Shown piece after piece: positions 11,390 through 25,111 of a DNA stretch of 64,000 nucleotides. The position numbers were made by a program, and so were the translations under genes. The notes below the pieces were generated by a model that worked only from the letters and a program-made list of their open reading frames with translations, did no database searches and was not told the origin of the DNA. Source of the stretch: Corella eumyota (Eukaryota > Chordata > Ascidiacea > Phlebobranchia > Corellidae); assembly GCA_963082875.1 (NCBI GenBank), contig OY720102.1:14172990-14236989 (forward strand), in the 5' to 3' direction. Position 1 is the first letter of the stretch. Every line of letters starts with the position of its first letter.

Positions 11390-11671
11390 TAATCACATAT
11401 TTCTTTCGGTTAATTATTTTAATTCCTAGTTGTTAATTAAAATTCTTTAGTTATGTAATATATTAAAACTTGTTAACTAATTAATTTTATAATTTTGAAC
11501 AAATAATCCGTGTTATATTAATTAAATCTTACAAACAATAAAATTCTGTAAATGTACTAAAATGTTAAGGCTGTAATAGTTGAGTTTATTAAATGTGTGA
11601 ATAAATATAATGTAACAAAGTCTATAATAGTAATATTTAAATTTTCTATTATCAAGTGAGCAGTTACTGCG

Positions 11672-12091
11672 ATGTCAAATCGTAGGTCTAATATTTGGAA
11701 AAGATTGTAATCAAAGATAGTGAAAGTAAAGCAATGTGTAATAAATGCAAATTAGTTATTTTAAGTGGCTGTCCAGGCAACAAAAGAAGTTATAATACTA
11801 AAAATTTGCAGCCATTTTCATTGACGAAATGTTTTAAATGACGAAGGTTTTAGAGACCTTATGAAAGTTCTAGAGCCCAGGTTTAAAATACCATCCCGCA
11901 CAATACTACCTGCTCTTAAAACAGAGGTGTGGGAAGGATTAGAAGACGAGGTTGAACAAAAAGTAAGTGCTGTTACGATTACTACTGATTTGCGGACCAA
12001 CAAGCAAACAATTAGCTACATCGATGTAACTGGGTCAAACAAAGAAGGTATTGGCCCTATTAATGCCACAATTGTAACTTATTTTGGATAA
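11672..12091 (+). pseudogene. hAT-family (ZBED-like) transposase fragment, copy 1
   Basis: The start resembles a BED zinc finger: SNRRSNIWK, then after a frame change a C-N-K-C motif (near 11735). The following open part (11861-12091) contains KVLEPRFKIPSRTILPAL and VSAVTITTDL, typical of hAT/ZBED transposases just ahead of the catalytic core. The catalytic core, the RNase H-like domain and the dimerisation domain are missing. A stop and frameshift separate the BED part from the rest. A second, shorter copy lies at 41854-42140, in the same position behind CD2. Confidence 0.7.
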
Positions 12092-12537
12092 ATCCACATA
12101 AGCTAACTTTTAATTTTATAAACAAACAGTTTTTGATGTTGATTTGAAATGGAATTGTTATTTATTTGCTGACAAGCTTTGGCGTATTTTTCCTCCCTAT
12201 TTAAATAATAAGTTTCAATGCTTTTAACTATAACTTGTTTATCGAATTTGCGGGTTATTTAACAACTCTTTTCACATGGGAACTCTAACCTCGTTTCTCT
12301 AGTATTGAATTATTTTTTCAACGATTCATTTCTGCTTTTTATTAAATGCAAATGTTCGTTTTAAACAGTTGGGCAATTCCGTTCTGCTGAACGGACGCAA
12401 CTTAATAAACATGGATTTAGACATTACTGAAATTCTGAGTTTATTTCCGTAAGAATTAGCCAGAATTTTATATTCATGTAAACAACCAACAACTAAAAAC
12501 AGTTTGTAATTAATAAAATTCGCTTCATATTCTTGCA
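12092..12537. other. Unassigned spacer before the large satellite
   Basis: AT-rich sequence with no gene, SINE or repeat that I recognise. It has no obvious counterpart behind the second hAT fragment at 42140. Confidence 0.4.
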
Positions 12538-15500
12538 TGATTCCCACTGCTGGCATGTTTTAGGATCTTTAAGTAAGAACCTGAGGTCCTTAGTTTGATT
12601 CCCACTGATGGCATGTTGTAGGATCTTTAAGTAAGAACCTGAGGTCCTTAGTTTGATTCTCACTGATGGCATGTTGTAGGATCTTTAAGTAAGAACCTGA
12701 GGTCCTTAGTTTGATTCCCACTGATGGCCTGTTGTAGGATCTTTAAGTAAGAACCTGAGGTCCTTAGTTTGATTCCCAATGATGGCATGTTGTAGGATCT
12801 TTAAGTAAGAACCTGAGGTCCATAGTTTGATTCCCACAGATGGCATGTTGTAGGATCTTTAAGTAAGAACCTGAGGTCCTTAGTTTGATTCCCACTGATG
12901 GCATGTTGTAGGATCTTAAAGTAAGAACCTGAGGTTCTTAGTTTGATTCCCACTGATGGCATGTTGTAGGATCTTTAAGTAAGAACCTGAGGTCCTTAGT
13001 TTGATTCCCACTGATAGCATGTTGTAGCATCTTTAAGTAGAACCTGAGGTCCTTAGTTTGATTCCCACTGATGGAATGTTGTAGGATCTTTAAGTAAGAA
13101 CCTGAGGTCCTTAGTTTGATTTCCACTGATGGCATGTTGTAGGATCTTTAAGTAAGAACCTGAGGTCCTTAGTTTGATTTCCACTGATGGCATGTTGTAG
13201 GATCTTTAAGTAAGAATCTGAGGTCCTTAGTTTGATTTCCACTAATGGCATGTTGTAGGATCTTTAAGTAAGAACCTAAGGTTCTTAGTTTGATTCCCAA
13301 TGATGGCATGTTGTAGGATCTTTAAGTAAGAACCTAAGGTCCTTAGTTTGATTCTTACTGATGGAATGTTGTAGGATCTTTAAGTAAGAACCTGAGGTCC
13401 TTAGTTTAATTTTCACTAATGGCATGTTGTAGGATCTTTAAGTAAGAACCTGAGGTCCTTAGTTTGATTTTCACTGATGGCATGTTGTAGGATCTTTAAG
13501 TAAGAACCTGAGGTTCTTAGTTTGATTCTCACTGATGGCATGTTGTAGGATCTTTAAGTAGAACCTGAAGTCCTTAGTTTGATTCCCACTGATGGCATGT
13601 TGTAGGATCTTTAAGTAAGAACCTGAGGTCCTTAGTTTGATTCCCACTGATGGCATGTTGTAGGATCTTTAAGTAAGAACCTGAGGTCCTTAGTTTGATT
13701 CCCACTGATGGCAAGTTGTAGGATCTTTAAGTAAGGGCCTAAGGTCCTTAGTTTGATTCCCACTGATGGCATGTTGTAGCATCTTTAAGTAGAACCTGAG
13801 GTCCTTAGTTTGATTCCCACTAATGGCATGTTGTAGGATCTATAAGTAAGAACCTGAGGTTCTTAGTTTGATTTCCACTGATGGCATGTTGTAGGATCTT
13901 TAAGTAAGAACCTGAGGTCCTTAGTTTGATTCCCACTGATGGCATGTTGTAGGATCTTTAAGTAAGAACCTGAGGTTCTTAGTTTGATTTTCACTGATGG
14001 CATGTTGTAGGATCTTTAAGTAAGAACCTGAGGTTCTTAGTTTGATTTTCACTGATGGCATGTTGTAGGATCTTTAAGTAAGAACCTGAGGTCCTTAGTT
14101 TGATTTCCACTGATGGCATATTGTAGGATCTTTAAGTAAGAATCTGAGGTCCTTAGTTTGATTTCCACTGATGGCATGTTGTAGGATCTTTAAGTAAGAA
14201 CCTGAGGTTCTTAGTTTAATTTTCACTAATGGCATGTTGTAGGATCTTTAAGTAAGAACCTAAGGTTCTTAGTTTGATTCCCAATGATGGCATGTTGTAG
14301 GATCTTTAAGTAAGAAACTAAGGTCCTTAGTTTGATTCTTACTGATGGAATGTTGTAGGATCTTTAAGTAAGAACCTGAGGTCCTTAGTTTAATTTTCAC
14401 TAATGGCATGTTGTAGGATCTTTAAGTAAGAACCTGAGGTCCTTAGTTTGATTTTCACTGATGGCATGTTGTAGGATCTTTAAGTAAGAACCTGAGGTTC
14501 TTAGTTTGATTCTCACTGATGGCATGTTGTAGGATCTTTAAGTAGAACCTGAAGTCCTTAGTTTGATTCCCTCTGATGGCATGTTGTAGGATCTTTAAGT
14601 AAGAACCTGAGGTCCTTAGTTTGATTCCCACTGATGGCATGTTGTAGGATCTTTAAGTAAGAACCTGAGGTCCTTAGTTTGATTCCCACTGATGGCATGT
14701 TGTAGGATCTTTAAGTAAGGGCCTAAGGTCCTTAGTTTGATTCCCACTGATGGCATGTTGTAGCATCTTTAAGTAGAACCTGAGGTCCTTAGATTGATTC
14801 CCACTGATGGCATGTTGTAGGATCTATAAGTAAGAACCTGAGGTTCTTAGTTTGATTTCCACTGATGGCATGTTGTAGGATCTTTAAGTAAGAACCTGAG
14901 GTCCTTAGTTTGATTCCCACTGATGGCATGTTGTAGGATCTTTAAGTAAGAACCTGAGGTTCTTAGTTTGATTTTCACTGATGGCATGTTGTAGGATCTT
15001 TAAGTAAGAACCTGAGGTTCTTAGTTTGATTTTCACTGATGGCATGTTGTAGGATCTTTAAGTAAGAACCTGAGGTCCTTAGTTTGATTCCCACTGATAG
15101 CATGTTGTAGCATCTTTAAGTAGAACCTGAGGTCCTTAGTTTGATTCCCACTGATGGAATGTTGTAGGATCTTTAAGTAAGAACCTGAGGTCCTTAGTTT
15201 GATTTCCACTGATGGCATGTTGTAGGATCTTTAAGTAAGAACCTGAGGTCCTTAGTTTGATTTCCACTGATGGCATATTGTAGGATCTTTAAGTAAGAAT
15301 CTGAGGTCCTTAGTTTGATTTCCACTGATGGCATGTTGTAGGATCTTTAAGTAAGAACCTGAGGTTCTTAGTTTAATTTTCACTAATGGCATGTTGTAGG
15401 ATCTTTAAGTAAGAACCTAAGGTTCTTAGTTTGATTCCCAATGATGGCATGTTGTAGGATCTTTAAGTAAGAACCTAAGGTCCTTAGTTTGATTCTTACT

Positions 15501-18500
15501 GATGGAATGTTGTAGGATCTTTAAGTAAGAACCTGAGGTCCTTAGTTTAATTTTCACTAATGGCATGTTGTAGGATCTTTAAGTAAGAACCTGAGGTCCT
15601 TAGTTTGATTTTCACTGATGGCATGTTGTAGGATCTTTAAGTAAGAACCTGAGGTTCTTAGTTTGATTTTCACTGATGGCATGTTGTAGGACCTTTAAGT
15701 AAGAACCTGAGGTCCTTAGTTTGATTCCCACTGATAGCATGTTGTAGCATCTTTAAGTAGAACCTGAGGTCCTTAGTTTGATTCCCACTGATGGCATGTT
15801 GTAGGATCTTTAAGTAAGAACCTGAGGTCCTTAGTTTGATTTCCACTGATGGCATGTTGTAGGATCTTTAAGTAAGAACCTGAGGTCCTTAGTTTGATTT
15901 CCACTGATGGCATGTTGTAGGATCTTTAAGTAAGAACCTAAGGTCCTTAGTTTGATTCTTACTGATGGCATGTTGTAGGATCTTTAAGTAAGAACCTGAG
16001 GTCCTTAGTTTAATTTTCACTAACGGCATGTTGTAGGATCTTTAAGTAAGAACCTGAGGTCCTTAGTTTGATTTTCACTGATAGCATGTTGTAGGATCTT
16101 TAAGTAAGAACCTGAGATCCTTAGTTTGATTCCCACTGATGGCATGTTGATGGCATGTTGTAGCATCTTTAAGTAAGAACCTAAGGTCCTTAGTTTGATT
16201 CTTACTGATGGCATGTTGTAGGATCTTTAAGTAAGAACCTGAGGTCCTTAGTTTAATTTTCACTAATGGCATGTTGTAGGATCTTTAAGTAAGAACCTGA
16301 GGTCCTTAGTTTGATTTTCACTAATGGCATGTTGTAGGATCTTTAAGTAAGAACCTAAGGTTCTTAGTTTGATTCCCACTGATGGCATGTTGATGGCATG
16401 TTGTAGCATTTTTAAGTAGATCCTGAGGTCCTTAGTTTAATTTTCACTAATGGCATGTTGTAGGATCTTTAAGTAAGAACCTAAGGTTCTTAGTTTGATT
16501 CCCACTGATGGCATGTTGATGGCATGTTGTAGCATCTTTAAGTAGAACCTGAGGTCCTTAGTTTAATTTTCACTAATGGCATGTTGTAGGATCTTTAAGT
16601 AAGAACCTAAGTTTCTTAGTTTGATTCCCAATGATGGCATGTTGTAGGATCTTTAAGTAGAACCTGAGGTCCTTAGTTTGATTCCCACTAATGGCATGTT
16701 GTAGGATCTTTAAGTAAGAACCTAAGGTCCTTAGTTTGATTCCCACTGATGGCATGTTGTAGGATCTTTAAGTAAGAACATAAGGTCCTTAGTTTGATTC
16801 CCACTGATGGCATGTTGTAGGATCTTTAAGTAAGAACCTGAGGTCCTTAGTTTAATTTTCACTAATGGCATGTTGTAGGATCTTTAAGTAAGAACCTGAG
16901 GTCCTTAGTTTGATTTTCACTGATGGCATGTTGTAGGATCTTTAAGTAAGAACCTGAGATCCTTAGTTTGATTCCCACTGATGGCATGTTGATGGCATGT
17001 TGTAGCATCTTTAAGTAAGAACCTAAGGTCCTTAGTTTGATTCTTACTGATGGCATGTTGTAGGATCTTTAAGTAAGAACCTGAGGTCCTTAGTTTAATT
17101 TTCACTAATGGCATGTTGTAGGATCTTTAAGTAAGAACCTGAGGTCCTTAGTTTGATTTTCACTAATGGCATGTTGTAGGATCTTTAAGTAAGAACCTAA
17201 GGTTCTTAGTTTGATTCCCACTGATGGCATGTTAATGGCATGTTGTAGCATTTTTAAGTAGATCCTGAGGTCCTTAGTTTAATTTTCACTAATGGCATGT
17301 TGTAGGATCTTTAAGTAAGAACCTAAGGTTCTTAGTTTGATTCCCACTGATGGCATGTTGATGGCATGTTGTAGCATCTTTAAGTAGAACCTGAGGTCCT
17401 TAGTTTAATTTTCACTAATGGCATGTTGTAGGATCTTTAAGTAAGAACCTAAGTTTCTTAGTTTGATTCCCAATGATGGCATGTTGTAGGATCTTTAAGT
17501 AGAACCTGAGGTCCTTAGTTTGATTCCCACTAATGGCATGTTGTAGGATCTTTAAGTAAGAACCTAAGGTCCTTAGTTTGATTCCCACTGATGGCATGTT
17601 GTAGGATCTTTAAGTAAGAACATAAGGTCCTTAGTTTGATTCCCACTGATGGCATGTTGTAGGATCTTTAAGTAAGAACCTGAGGTCCTTAGTTTAATTT
17701 TCACTAATGGCATGTTGTAGGATCTTTAAGTAAGAACCTGAGGTCCTTAGTTTAATTTTCACTAATGGCATGTTGTAGGATCTTTAAGTAAGAACCTGAG
17801 GTCCTTAGTTTGATTTTCACTAATGGCATGTTGTAGGATCTTTAAGTAAGAACCTAAGGTTCTTAGTTTGATTCCCACTGATGGCATGTTGATGGCATGT
17901 TGTAGCATTTTTAAGTAGATCCTGAGGTCCTTAGTTTAATTTTCACTAATGGCATGTTGTAGGATCTTTAAGTAAGAACCTAAGGTTCTTAGTTTGATTC
18001 CCACTGATGGCATGTTGATGGCATGTTGTAGCATCTTTAAGTAGAACCTGAGGTCCTTAGTTTAATTTTCACTAATGGCATGTTGTAGGATCTTTAAGTA
18101 AGAACCTAAGTTTCTTAGTTTGATTCCCAATGATGGCATGTTGTAGGATCTTTAAGTAGAACCTGAGGTCCTTAGTTTGATTCCCACTAATGGCATGTTG
18201 TAGGATCTTTAAGTAAGAACCTAAGGTCCTTAGTTTGATTCCCACTGATGGCATGTTGTAGGATCTTTAAGTAAGAACATAAGGTCCTTAGTTTGATTCC
18301 CACTGATGGCATGTTGTAGGATCTTTAAGTAAGAACCTGAGGTCCTTAGTTTAATTTTCACTAATGGCATGTTGTAGGATCTTTAAGTAAGAACCTGAGG
18401 TCCTTAGTTTGATTTTCACTGATGGCATGTTGTAGGATCTTTAAGTAAGAACCTGAGATCCTTAGTTTGATTCCCACTGATGGCATGTTGATGGCATGTT

Positions 18501-21500
18501 GTAGCATCTTTAAGTAAGAACCTAAGGTCCTTAGTTTGATTCTTACTGATGGCATGTTGTAGGATATTTAAGTAAGAACCTGAGGTCCTTAGTTTAATTT
18601 TCACTAATGGCATGTTGTAGGATCTTTAAGTAAGAACCTGAGGTCCTTAGTTTGATTTTCACTAATGGCATGTTGTAGGATCTTTAAGTAAGAACCTAAG
18701 GTTCTTAGTTTGATTCCCACTGATGGCATGTTGATGGCATGTTGTAGCATTTTTAAGTAGATCCTGAGGTCCTTAGTTTAATTTTCACTGATGGCATGTT
18801 GTAGGATCTTTAAGTAAGAACCTAAGGTTCTTAGTTTGATTCCCATTGATGGCATGTTGTAGCATCTTTAAGTAGAACCTGAGGTCCTTAGTTTAATTTT
18901 CACTAATGGCATGTTGTAGGATCTTTAAGTAAGAACCTAAGGTTCTTAGTTTGATTCACAATGATGGCATGTTGTAGGATCTTTAAGTAGAACCTGAGGT
19001 CCTTAGTTTGATTCCCACTAATGTCATGTTGTAGGATCTTTAAGTAAGAACCTAAGGTCCTTAGTTTGATTCCCACTGATGGCATGTTGTAGGATCTTTA
19101 AGTAAGAACCTAAGGTCCTTAGTTTGATTCCCACTGATGGCATGTTGTAGGATCTTTAAGTAAGAACATAAGGTCCTTAGTTTGATTCCCACTGATGGCA
19201 TGTTGTAGGATCTTTAAGTAAGAACCTGAGGTCCTTAGTTTAATTTTCACTAATGGCATGTTGTAGGATCTTTAAGTAAGAACCTGAGGTCCTTAGTTTG
19301 ATTTTCACTGATGGCATGTTGTAGGATCTTTAAGTAAGAACCTGAGATCCTTAGTTTGATTCCCACTGATGGCATGTTGATGGCATGTTGTAGCATCTTT
19401 AAGTAAGAACCTAAGGTCCTTAGTTTGATTCTTACTGATGGCATGTTGTAGGATATTTAAGTAAGAACCTGAGGTCCTTAGTTTAATTTTCACTAATGGC
19501 ATGTTGTAGGATCTTTAAGTAAGAACCTGAGGTCCTTAGTTTGATTTTCACTAATGGCATGTTGTAGGATCTTTAAGTAAGAACCTAAGGTTCTTAGTTT
19601 GATTCCCACTGATGGCATGTTGATGGCATGTTGTAGCATTTTTAAGTAGATCCTGAGGTCCTTAGTTTAATTTTCACTGATGGCATGTTGTAGGATCTTT
19701 AAGTAAGAACCTAAGGTTCTTAGTTTGATTCCCATTGATGGCATGTTGATGGCATGTTGTAGCATCTTTAAGTAGAACCTGAGGTCCTTAGTTTAATTTT
19801 CACTAATGGCATGTTGTAGGATCTTTAAGTAAGAACCTAAGGTTCTTAGTTTGATTCCCAATGATGGCATGTTGTAGGATCTTTAAGTAGAACCTGAGGT
19901 CCTTAGTTTGATTCCCACTAATGTCATGTTGTAGGATCTTTAAGTAAGAACCTAAGGTCCTTAGTTTGATTCCCACTGATGGCATGTTGTAGGATCTTTA
20001 AGTAAGTACCTGAGGTTCTTAGTTTGATTTTCACTAATGGCATGTTGTAGGATCTTTAAGTAAGAACCTAAGGTTCTTAGTTTGATTTTCACTGATGGCA
20101 TGTTGTAGGATCTTCAAGTAAGAATCTGAGGTCCTTAGTTTGATTCCCACTGATGGCATGTTGTAGGATCTTTAAGTAAGTACCTGAGGTTCTTAGTTTG
20201 ATTTTCACTAATGGCATGTTGTAGGATCTTTAAGTAAGAACCTAAGGTTCTTAGTTTGATTCCCACTGATGGCATGTTGATGGCATGTTGTAGCATTTTT
20301 AAGTAGATCCTGAGGTCCTTAGTTTAATTTTCACTAATGGCATGTTGTAGGATCTTTAAGTAAGAACCTAAGGTTCTTAGTTTGATTCCCACTGATGGCA
20401 TGTTGATGGCATGTTGTAGCATCTTTAAGTAGAACCTGAGGTCCTTAGTTTAATTTTCACTAATGGCATGTTGTAGGATCTTTAAGTAAGAACCTAAGGT
20501 TCTTAGTTTGATTCCCAATGATGGCATGTTGTAGGATCTTTAAGTAGAACCTGAGGTCCTTAGTTTGATTCCCACTAATGGCATGTTGTAGGATCTTTAA
20601 GTAACAACCTAAGGTCCTTAGTTTGATTCCCACTGATGGCATGTTGTAGGATCTTTAAGTAAGAACCTAAGGTCCTTAGTTTGATTCCCACTGATGGCAT
20701 GTTGTAGGATCTTTAAGTAAGAACCTGAGGTCCTTAGTTTAATTTTCACTAATGGCATGTTGTAGGATCTTTAAGTAAGAACCTGAGGTCCTTAGTTTGA
20801 TTTTCACTGATGGCATGTTGTAGGATCTTTAAGTAAGAACCTGAGATCCTTAGTTTGATTCCCACTGATGGCATGTTGATGGCATGTTGTAGCATCTTTA
20901 AGTAAGAACCTAAGGTCCTTAGTTTGATTCTTACTGATGGCATGTTGTAGGATATTTAAGTAAGAACCTGAGGTCCTTAGTTTAATTTTCACTAATGGCA
21001 TGTTGTAGGATCTTTAAGTAAGAACCTGAGGTCCTTAGTTTTATTTTCACTAATGGCATGTTGTAGGATCTTTAAGTAAGAACCTAAGGTTCTTAGTTTG
21101 ATTCCCACTGATTGCATGTTGATGGCATGTTGTAGCATTTTTAAGTAGATCCTGAGGTCCTTAGTTTAATTTTCACTGATGGCATGTTGTAGGATCTTTA
21201 AGTAAGAACCTAAGGTTCTTAGTTTGATTCCCACTGATGGCATGTTGATGGCATGTTGTAGCATCTTTAAGTAGAACCTGAGGTCCTTAGTTTAATTTTC
21301 ACTAATGGCATGTTGTAGGATCTTTAAGTAAGAACCTAAGGTTCTTAGTTTGATTCCCAATGATGGCATGTTGTAGGATCTTTAAGTAGAACCTGAGGTC
21401 CTTAGTTTGATTCCCACTAATGTCATGTTGTAGGATCTTTAAGTAAGAACCTAAGGTCCTTAGTTTGATTCCCACTGATGGCATGTTGTAGGATCTTTAA

Positions 21501-23980
21501 GTAAGAACCTAAGGTCCTTAGTTTGATTCCCACTGATGGCATGTTGTAGGATCTTTAAGTAAGAACCTAAGGTCCTTAGTTTGATTCTTACTGATGGCAT
21601 GTTGTAGCATCTTTAAGTAAGAACCTAAGGTTCTTAGTTTGATTCCCAATGATGGCATGTTGTAGGATCTTTAAGTAAGAACCTAAGGCCTTAGTTTGAT
21701 TCTCACTGATGGCATGTTGTAGGATCTTTAAGTAGAACCTGAAGTCTTTAGTTTGATTCCCACTGATGGCATGTTGTAGGATCTTTAAGTAAGAACCTGA
21801 GGTCCTTAGTTTGATTCCCACTGATGGCATGTTGTAGGATCTTTAAGTAAGAACCTGAGGTTCTTAGTTTGATTTCCACTGATGGCATGTTGTAGGATCT
21901 TTAAGTAAGAACCTGAGGTCCATAGTTTGATTCCCACTGATGGCATGTTGTAGGATCTTTAAGTAAGAACCTGAGGTTCTTAGTTTGATTTTCACTGATG
22001 GCATGTTGTAGGATCTTTAAGTAAGAACCTGAGGTTCTTAGTTTGATTTTCACTGATGGCATGTTGTAGGAACTTTAAGTAAGAACCTGAGGTCCTTAGT
22101 TTGATTCCCACTGATAGCATGTTGTAGGATCTTTAAGTAGAACCTGAAGTCCTTAGTTTGATTCTCACTGATGGCATGTTGTAGGATCTTTAAGTAAGAA
22201 CCTGAGGTTCTTAGTTTGATTTTCACTGATGGCATGTTGTAGGATCTTTAAGTAAGAACCTAAGGTTTTTAGTTTGATTCCCACTGATGGCATGTTGTAG
22301 GATCTTTAAGTAAGAACCTGAGGTCCTTAGTTTGATTCCCACTGATGGCATGTTGTAGGATCTTTAAGTAAGAACCTGAGGTCCTTAGTTTGATTCCTAC
22401 TGATGGCATGTTGTAGGACCTTTAAGTAGAACCTGAAGTCCTTAGTTTGATTCCCACTGATGGCATGTTGTAGGATCTTTAAGTAGAACCTGAAGTCCTT
22501 AGTTTGATTCCCACTGATGGCATGTTGTAGGATCTTTAAGTAAGAACCTGAGGTCCTTAGTTTGATTCCCACTGATGGCATGTTGTAGGATCTTTAAGTA
22601 AGAACCTGAGGTTCTTAGTTTGATTTCCACTGATGGCATGTTGTAGGATCTTTAAGTAAGAACCTGAGGTCCTTAGTTTGATTCCCACTGATGGCATGTT
22701 GTAGGATCTTTAAGTAAGAACCTGAGGTTCTTAGTTTGATTTACACTGATGGCATGTTGTAGGATCTTTAAGTAAGAACCTGAGGTTCTTAGTTTGATTT
22801 TCACTGATGGCATGTTGTAGCATCTTTAAGTAGAACCTGAGGTCCTTAGTTTGATTCCCACTGATGGCATGTTGTAGGATCTATAAGTAAGAACCTGAGG
22901 TTCTTAGTTTGATTTTCACTGATGGCATGTTGTAGGATCTTTAAGTAAGAACCTGAGGTTATTAGTTTGATTCCCACTGCTGGCATGTTGTAGCATCTTT
23001 AAGTAGAACCTGAGGTCCTTAGTTTGATTCCCACTGATGGCATGTTGTAGGATCTTTAAGTAAGAACCTGAGGTCCTTAGTTTAATTCCCACTGATGGCA
23101 TGTTGTATAATCTTTAAGTAAGACCTGAGGTCCTTGGTTTGATTCCCACTGATGCCATGTTGTAGGATCTTTAAGTAAGACCTGAGGTCCTTAGTTTGAT
23201 TCCCACTGATAGCATGTTTTAGGATCTTTAAGTAAGAACCTGAGGTCCTTAGTTTGATTCCCACTGATAGCATGTTGTAGGATCTTTAAGTAAGAACCTG
23301 AGGTCCTTAGTTTGATTCCCACTGATGGCATGTTGTAGGATCTTTAAGTAAGACCTGAGGTCCTTAGTTTGATTTTCACTGATGGCATGTTGTATCATCT
23401 TTAAGTAAGAACCTGAGGTTCTTAGTTTGATTCCCACTGCTGGCATGTTGTAGGATCTTTAAGTAGAACCTGAGGTCCTTAGTTTGATTCCCACTGATGG
23501 CATGTTGTAGGATCTTTAAGTAAGAACCTGAGGTTCTTAGTTTGATTTTCACTGATGGCATGTTGTAGGATCTTTAAGTAAGAACCTAAGGTTCTTAGTT
23601 TGATTTTCACTGATGGCATGTTGTAGGATCTTCAAGTAAGAACCTGAGGTCCTTAGTTTGATTCCCACTGATGGCATGTTGTAGGATCTTTAAGTAAGTA
23701 CCTGAGGTTCTTAGTTTGATTCCCACTGATGGCATGTTGTATAATCTTTAAGTAAGAACCTGAGGTTCTTAGTTTGATTCCCACTGCTGGCATGTTGTAG
23801 CATCTTTAAGTAGAACCTGAGGTCCTTAGTTTGAACCCCACTGATAGCATGTTGTAGTATCTTTAAGTAAGAACCTGAGGTCCTTAGTTTGATTCCCACT
23901 GATGGCATGTAATAATATCTTAAGGTAAAAACGTGAAGTTCTTAGTTTGATTCCCACTGATGGCATGTTGTAGCATCTTT
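12538..23980 (+). repeat. SINE-derived 58-bp satellite, large array (about 195 monomers)
   Basis: The monomer reads CATGTTGTAGGATCTTTAAG, TAAGAACCTGAGGTCCTTAG, TTTGATTCCCACTGATGG. Common variants are one base shorter (AAGTAGAACC) or carry an 11-bp internal duplication (GATGGCATGTTGATGGCATG). The monomer aligns with the SINE from TGAGGTCCT through the B box and ATGCTGTAG to AAGTAAG, so it is a tandem amplification of the SINE middle. Subtypes (GAGGTCC or AAGGTTC; CCCAC or TTTTCAC) are arranged in higher-order blocks. Short minus-strand frames of the MPSVGIKLRTSGS type are by-products of the repeat. The right end matches the end of the 51241 array base for base over the last two degenerate units. 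Confidence 0.95.
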
Positions 23981-24534
23981 ATTATTAGCCTTATAGTGTG
24001 CATCATTATGAAAAAAGAACTCATGTCCTGAGTTAACTTTTTAATAACCTTTTACTAAAATCTTGTGCCTTGAAATGCTATTTTAAGAAAACCTCATGCT
24101 CTAAATATGTTATATATCTTTCCTAAATGTCAGCTCTACCTAAATTTAGGTAAAAAGTTGTTTTTTAAATTTTCAAAGAGTATGAGCAGATACTTTTTAT
24201 GTTAATGATGTTAAAAAAGTTGGAAGTACTGGGATTCCACGTTTCCTTCCGTTAATTATTTCCGTAAACGAAATTCTCGATTTTTAATATTTTTTTTGCA
24301 AGTTTTTAGAATTTATTCTGAAATAAAGAAATTTGTTAACGTAGCAAAGTAAATAAACACTTTAAAGCTTAGCGCTCTATAAGGGTCGTCCACCAAGTTT
24401 ATGAATGCGGAAAGGGCGGAATTTTTATAACCTTACCCTTATCTTTCTTTGTATATTCCGTCTGTTCCGCATTCATTTTAGTACTAAATAAAAAATCTTG
24501 TTAAATGGGTGTCTTAAAAATGTTAATGCTCGAT
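23981..24534. other. Flank between satellite and DHHC exons, unit 1
   Basis: Single-copy-looking AT-rich sequence, nearly identical to 54842-55389. No gene is seen. It holds one inverted repeat, listed separately. If the DHHC gene is transcribed, its promoter or a 5' exon would have to lie here or in the following SINE. Confidence 0.45.
24401..24476. repeat. Inverted repeat with 12-bp perfect arms
   Basis: ATGAATGCGGAA (24401-24412) is the exact reverse complement of TTCCGCATTCAT (24465-24476). An inner GGAAT/ATTCC pair extends the stem. It is also present in unit 2 (55261-55336). It could be a tiny foldback element or an RNA hairpin. Confidence 0.6.
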
Positions 24535-24801
24535 ATGCGCAGAGAACATGAAGCCCTAGGTTTAATTCCCACTGCTCTCATGCTGTAGCGTCCTTGAGTA
24601 AGGAGGTATAAACGGTATGAACTTCTGTTGAGCCAGCACTTAATCAGCAGCATAATTATCTGGCAAATATAATCAATAATATCCCAAACTATCACAGGCA
24701 ACAGGCAACTCGAGACTGGGTCGGAGTAGCGGATGTTACTCTATGTTTAAGTCGCGCATTCGACCTTACCACATTGAGGATAAAGATATATACAAAAAAA
24801 T
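24535..24801 (+). mobile_element. SINE, 5'-truncated, before DHHC exon 1 (unit 1)
   Basis: It begins inside the tRNA-like head (CATGAAGCCCTAGGTTTAAT) and keeps the body and the 3' end with an A-rich tail. It contains a small internal duplication (CAGGCAACAGGCAACTCGAG). Confidence 0.8.
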
Positions 24802-25111
24802 GGGGTCTTGATTGGGTAAAACTTTTAATAAAATTGTATTTTTTTCAGAAAACTCAAGTAATGGTGTTCCATAAAGACCCATGTGGTATTTTTTGTGTTA
24901 TTTTCACGTACTTTTTAGTGATTTATGCTGATTATGTGATCATACAACACATTGTTATGACATCACTATCTGGAAGGTTGGTTTGTATTGCTTATTAATA
25001 AATTGGATTTTTTTAAAATATAAATATTATAATTTATGTTTTAATTTTTTTGTCATTTTTCGAATCACGTAAATACTTTTATTGTAAAAGGAAAAAACTA
25101 ATTTTAAGTAC

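Noticed and set aside
12938-23908. Dozens of 60-84 residue minus-strand frames such as MPSVGIKLRTSGS
   Set aside because: They follow the 58-bp monomer, change frame every unit and are repeat by-products.
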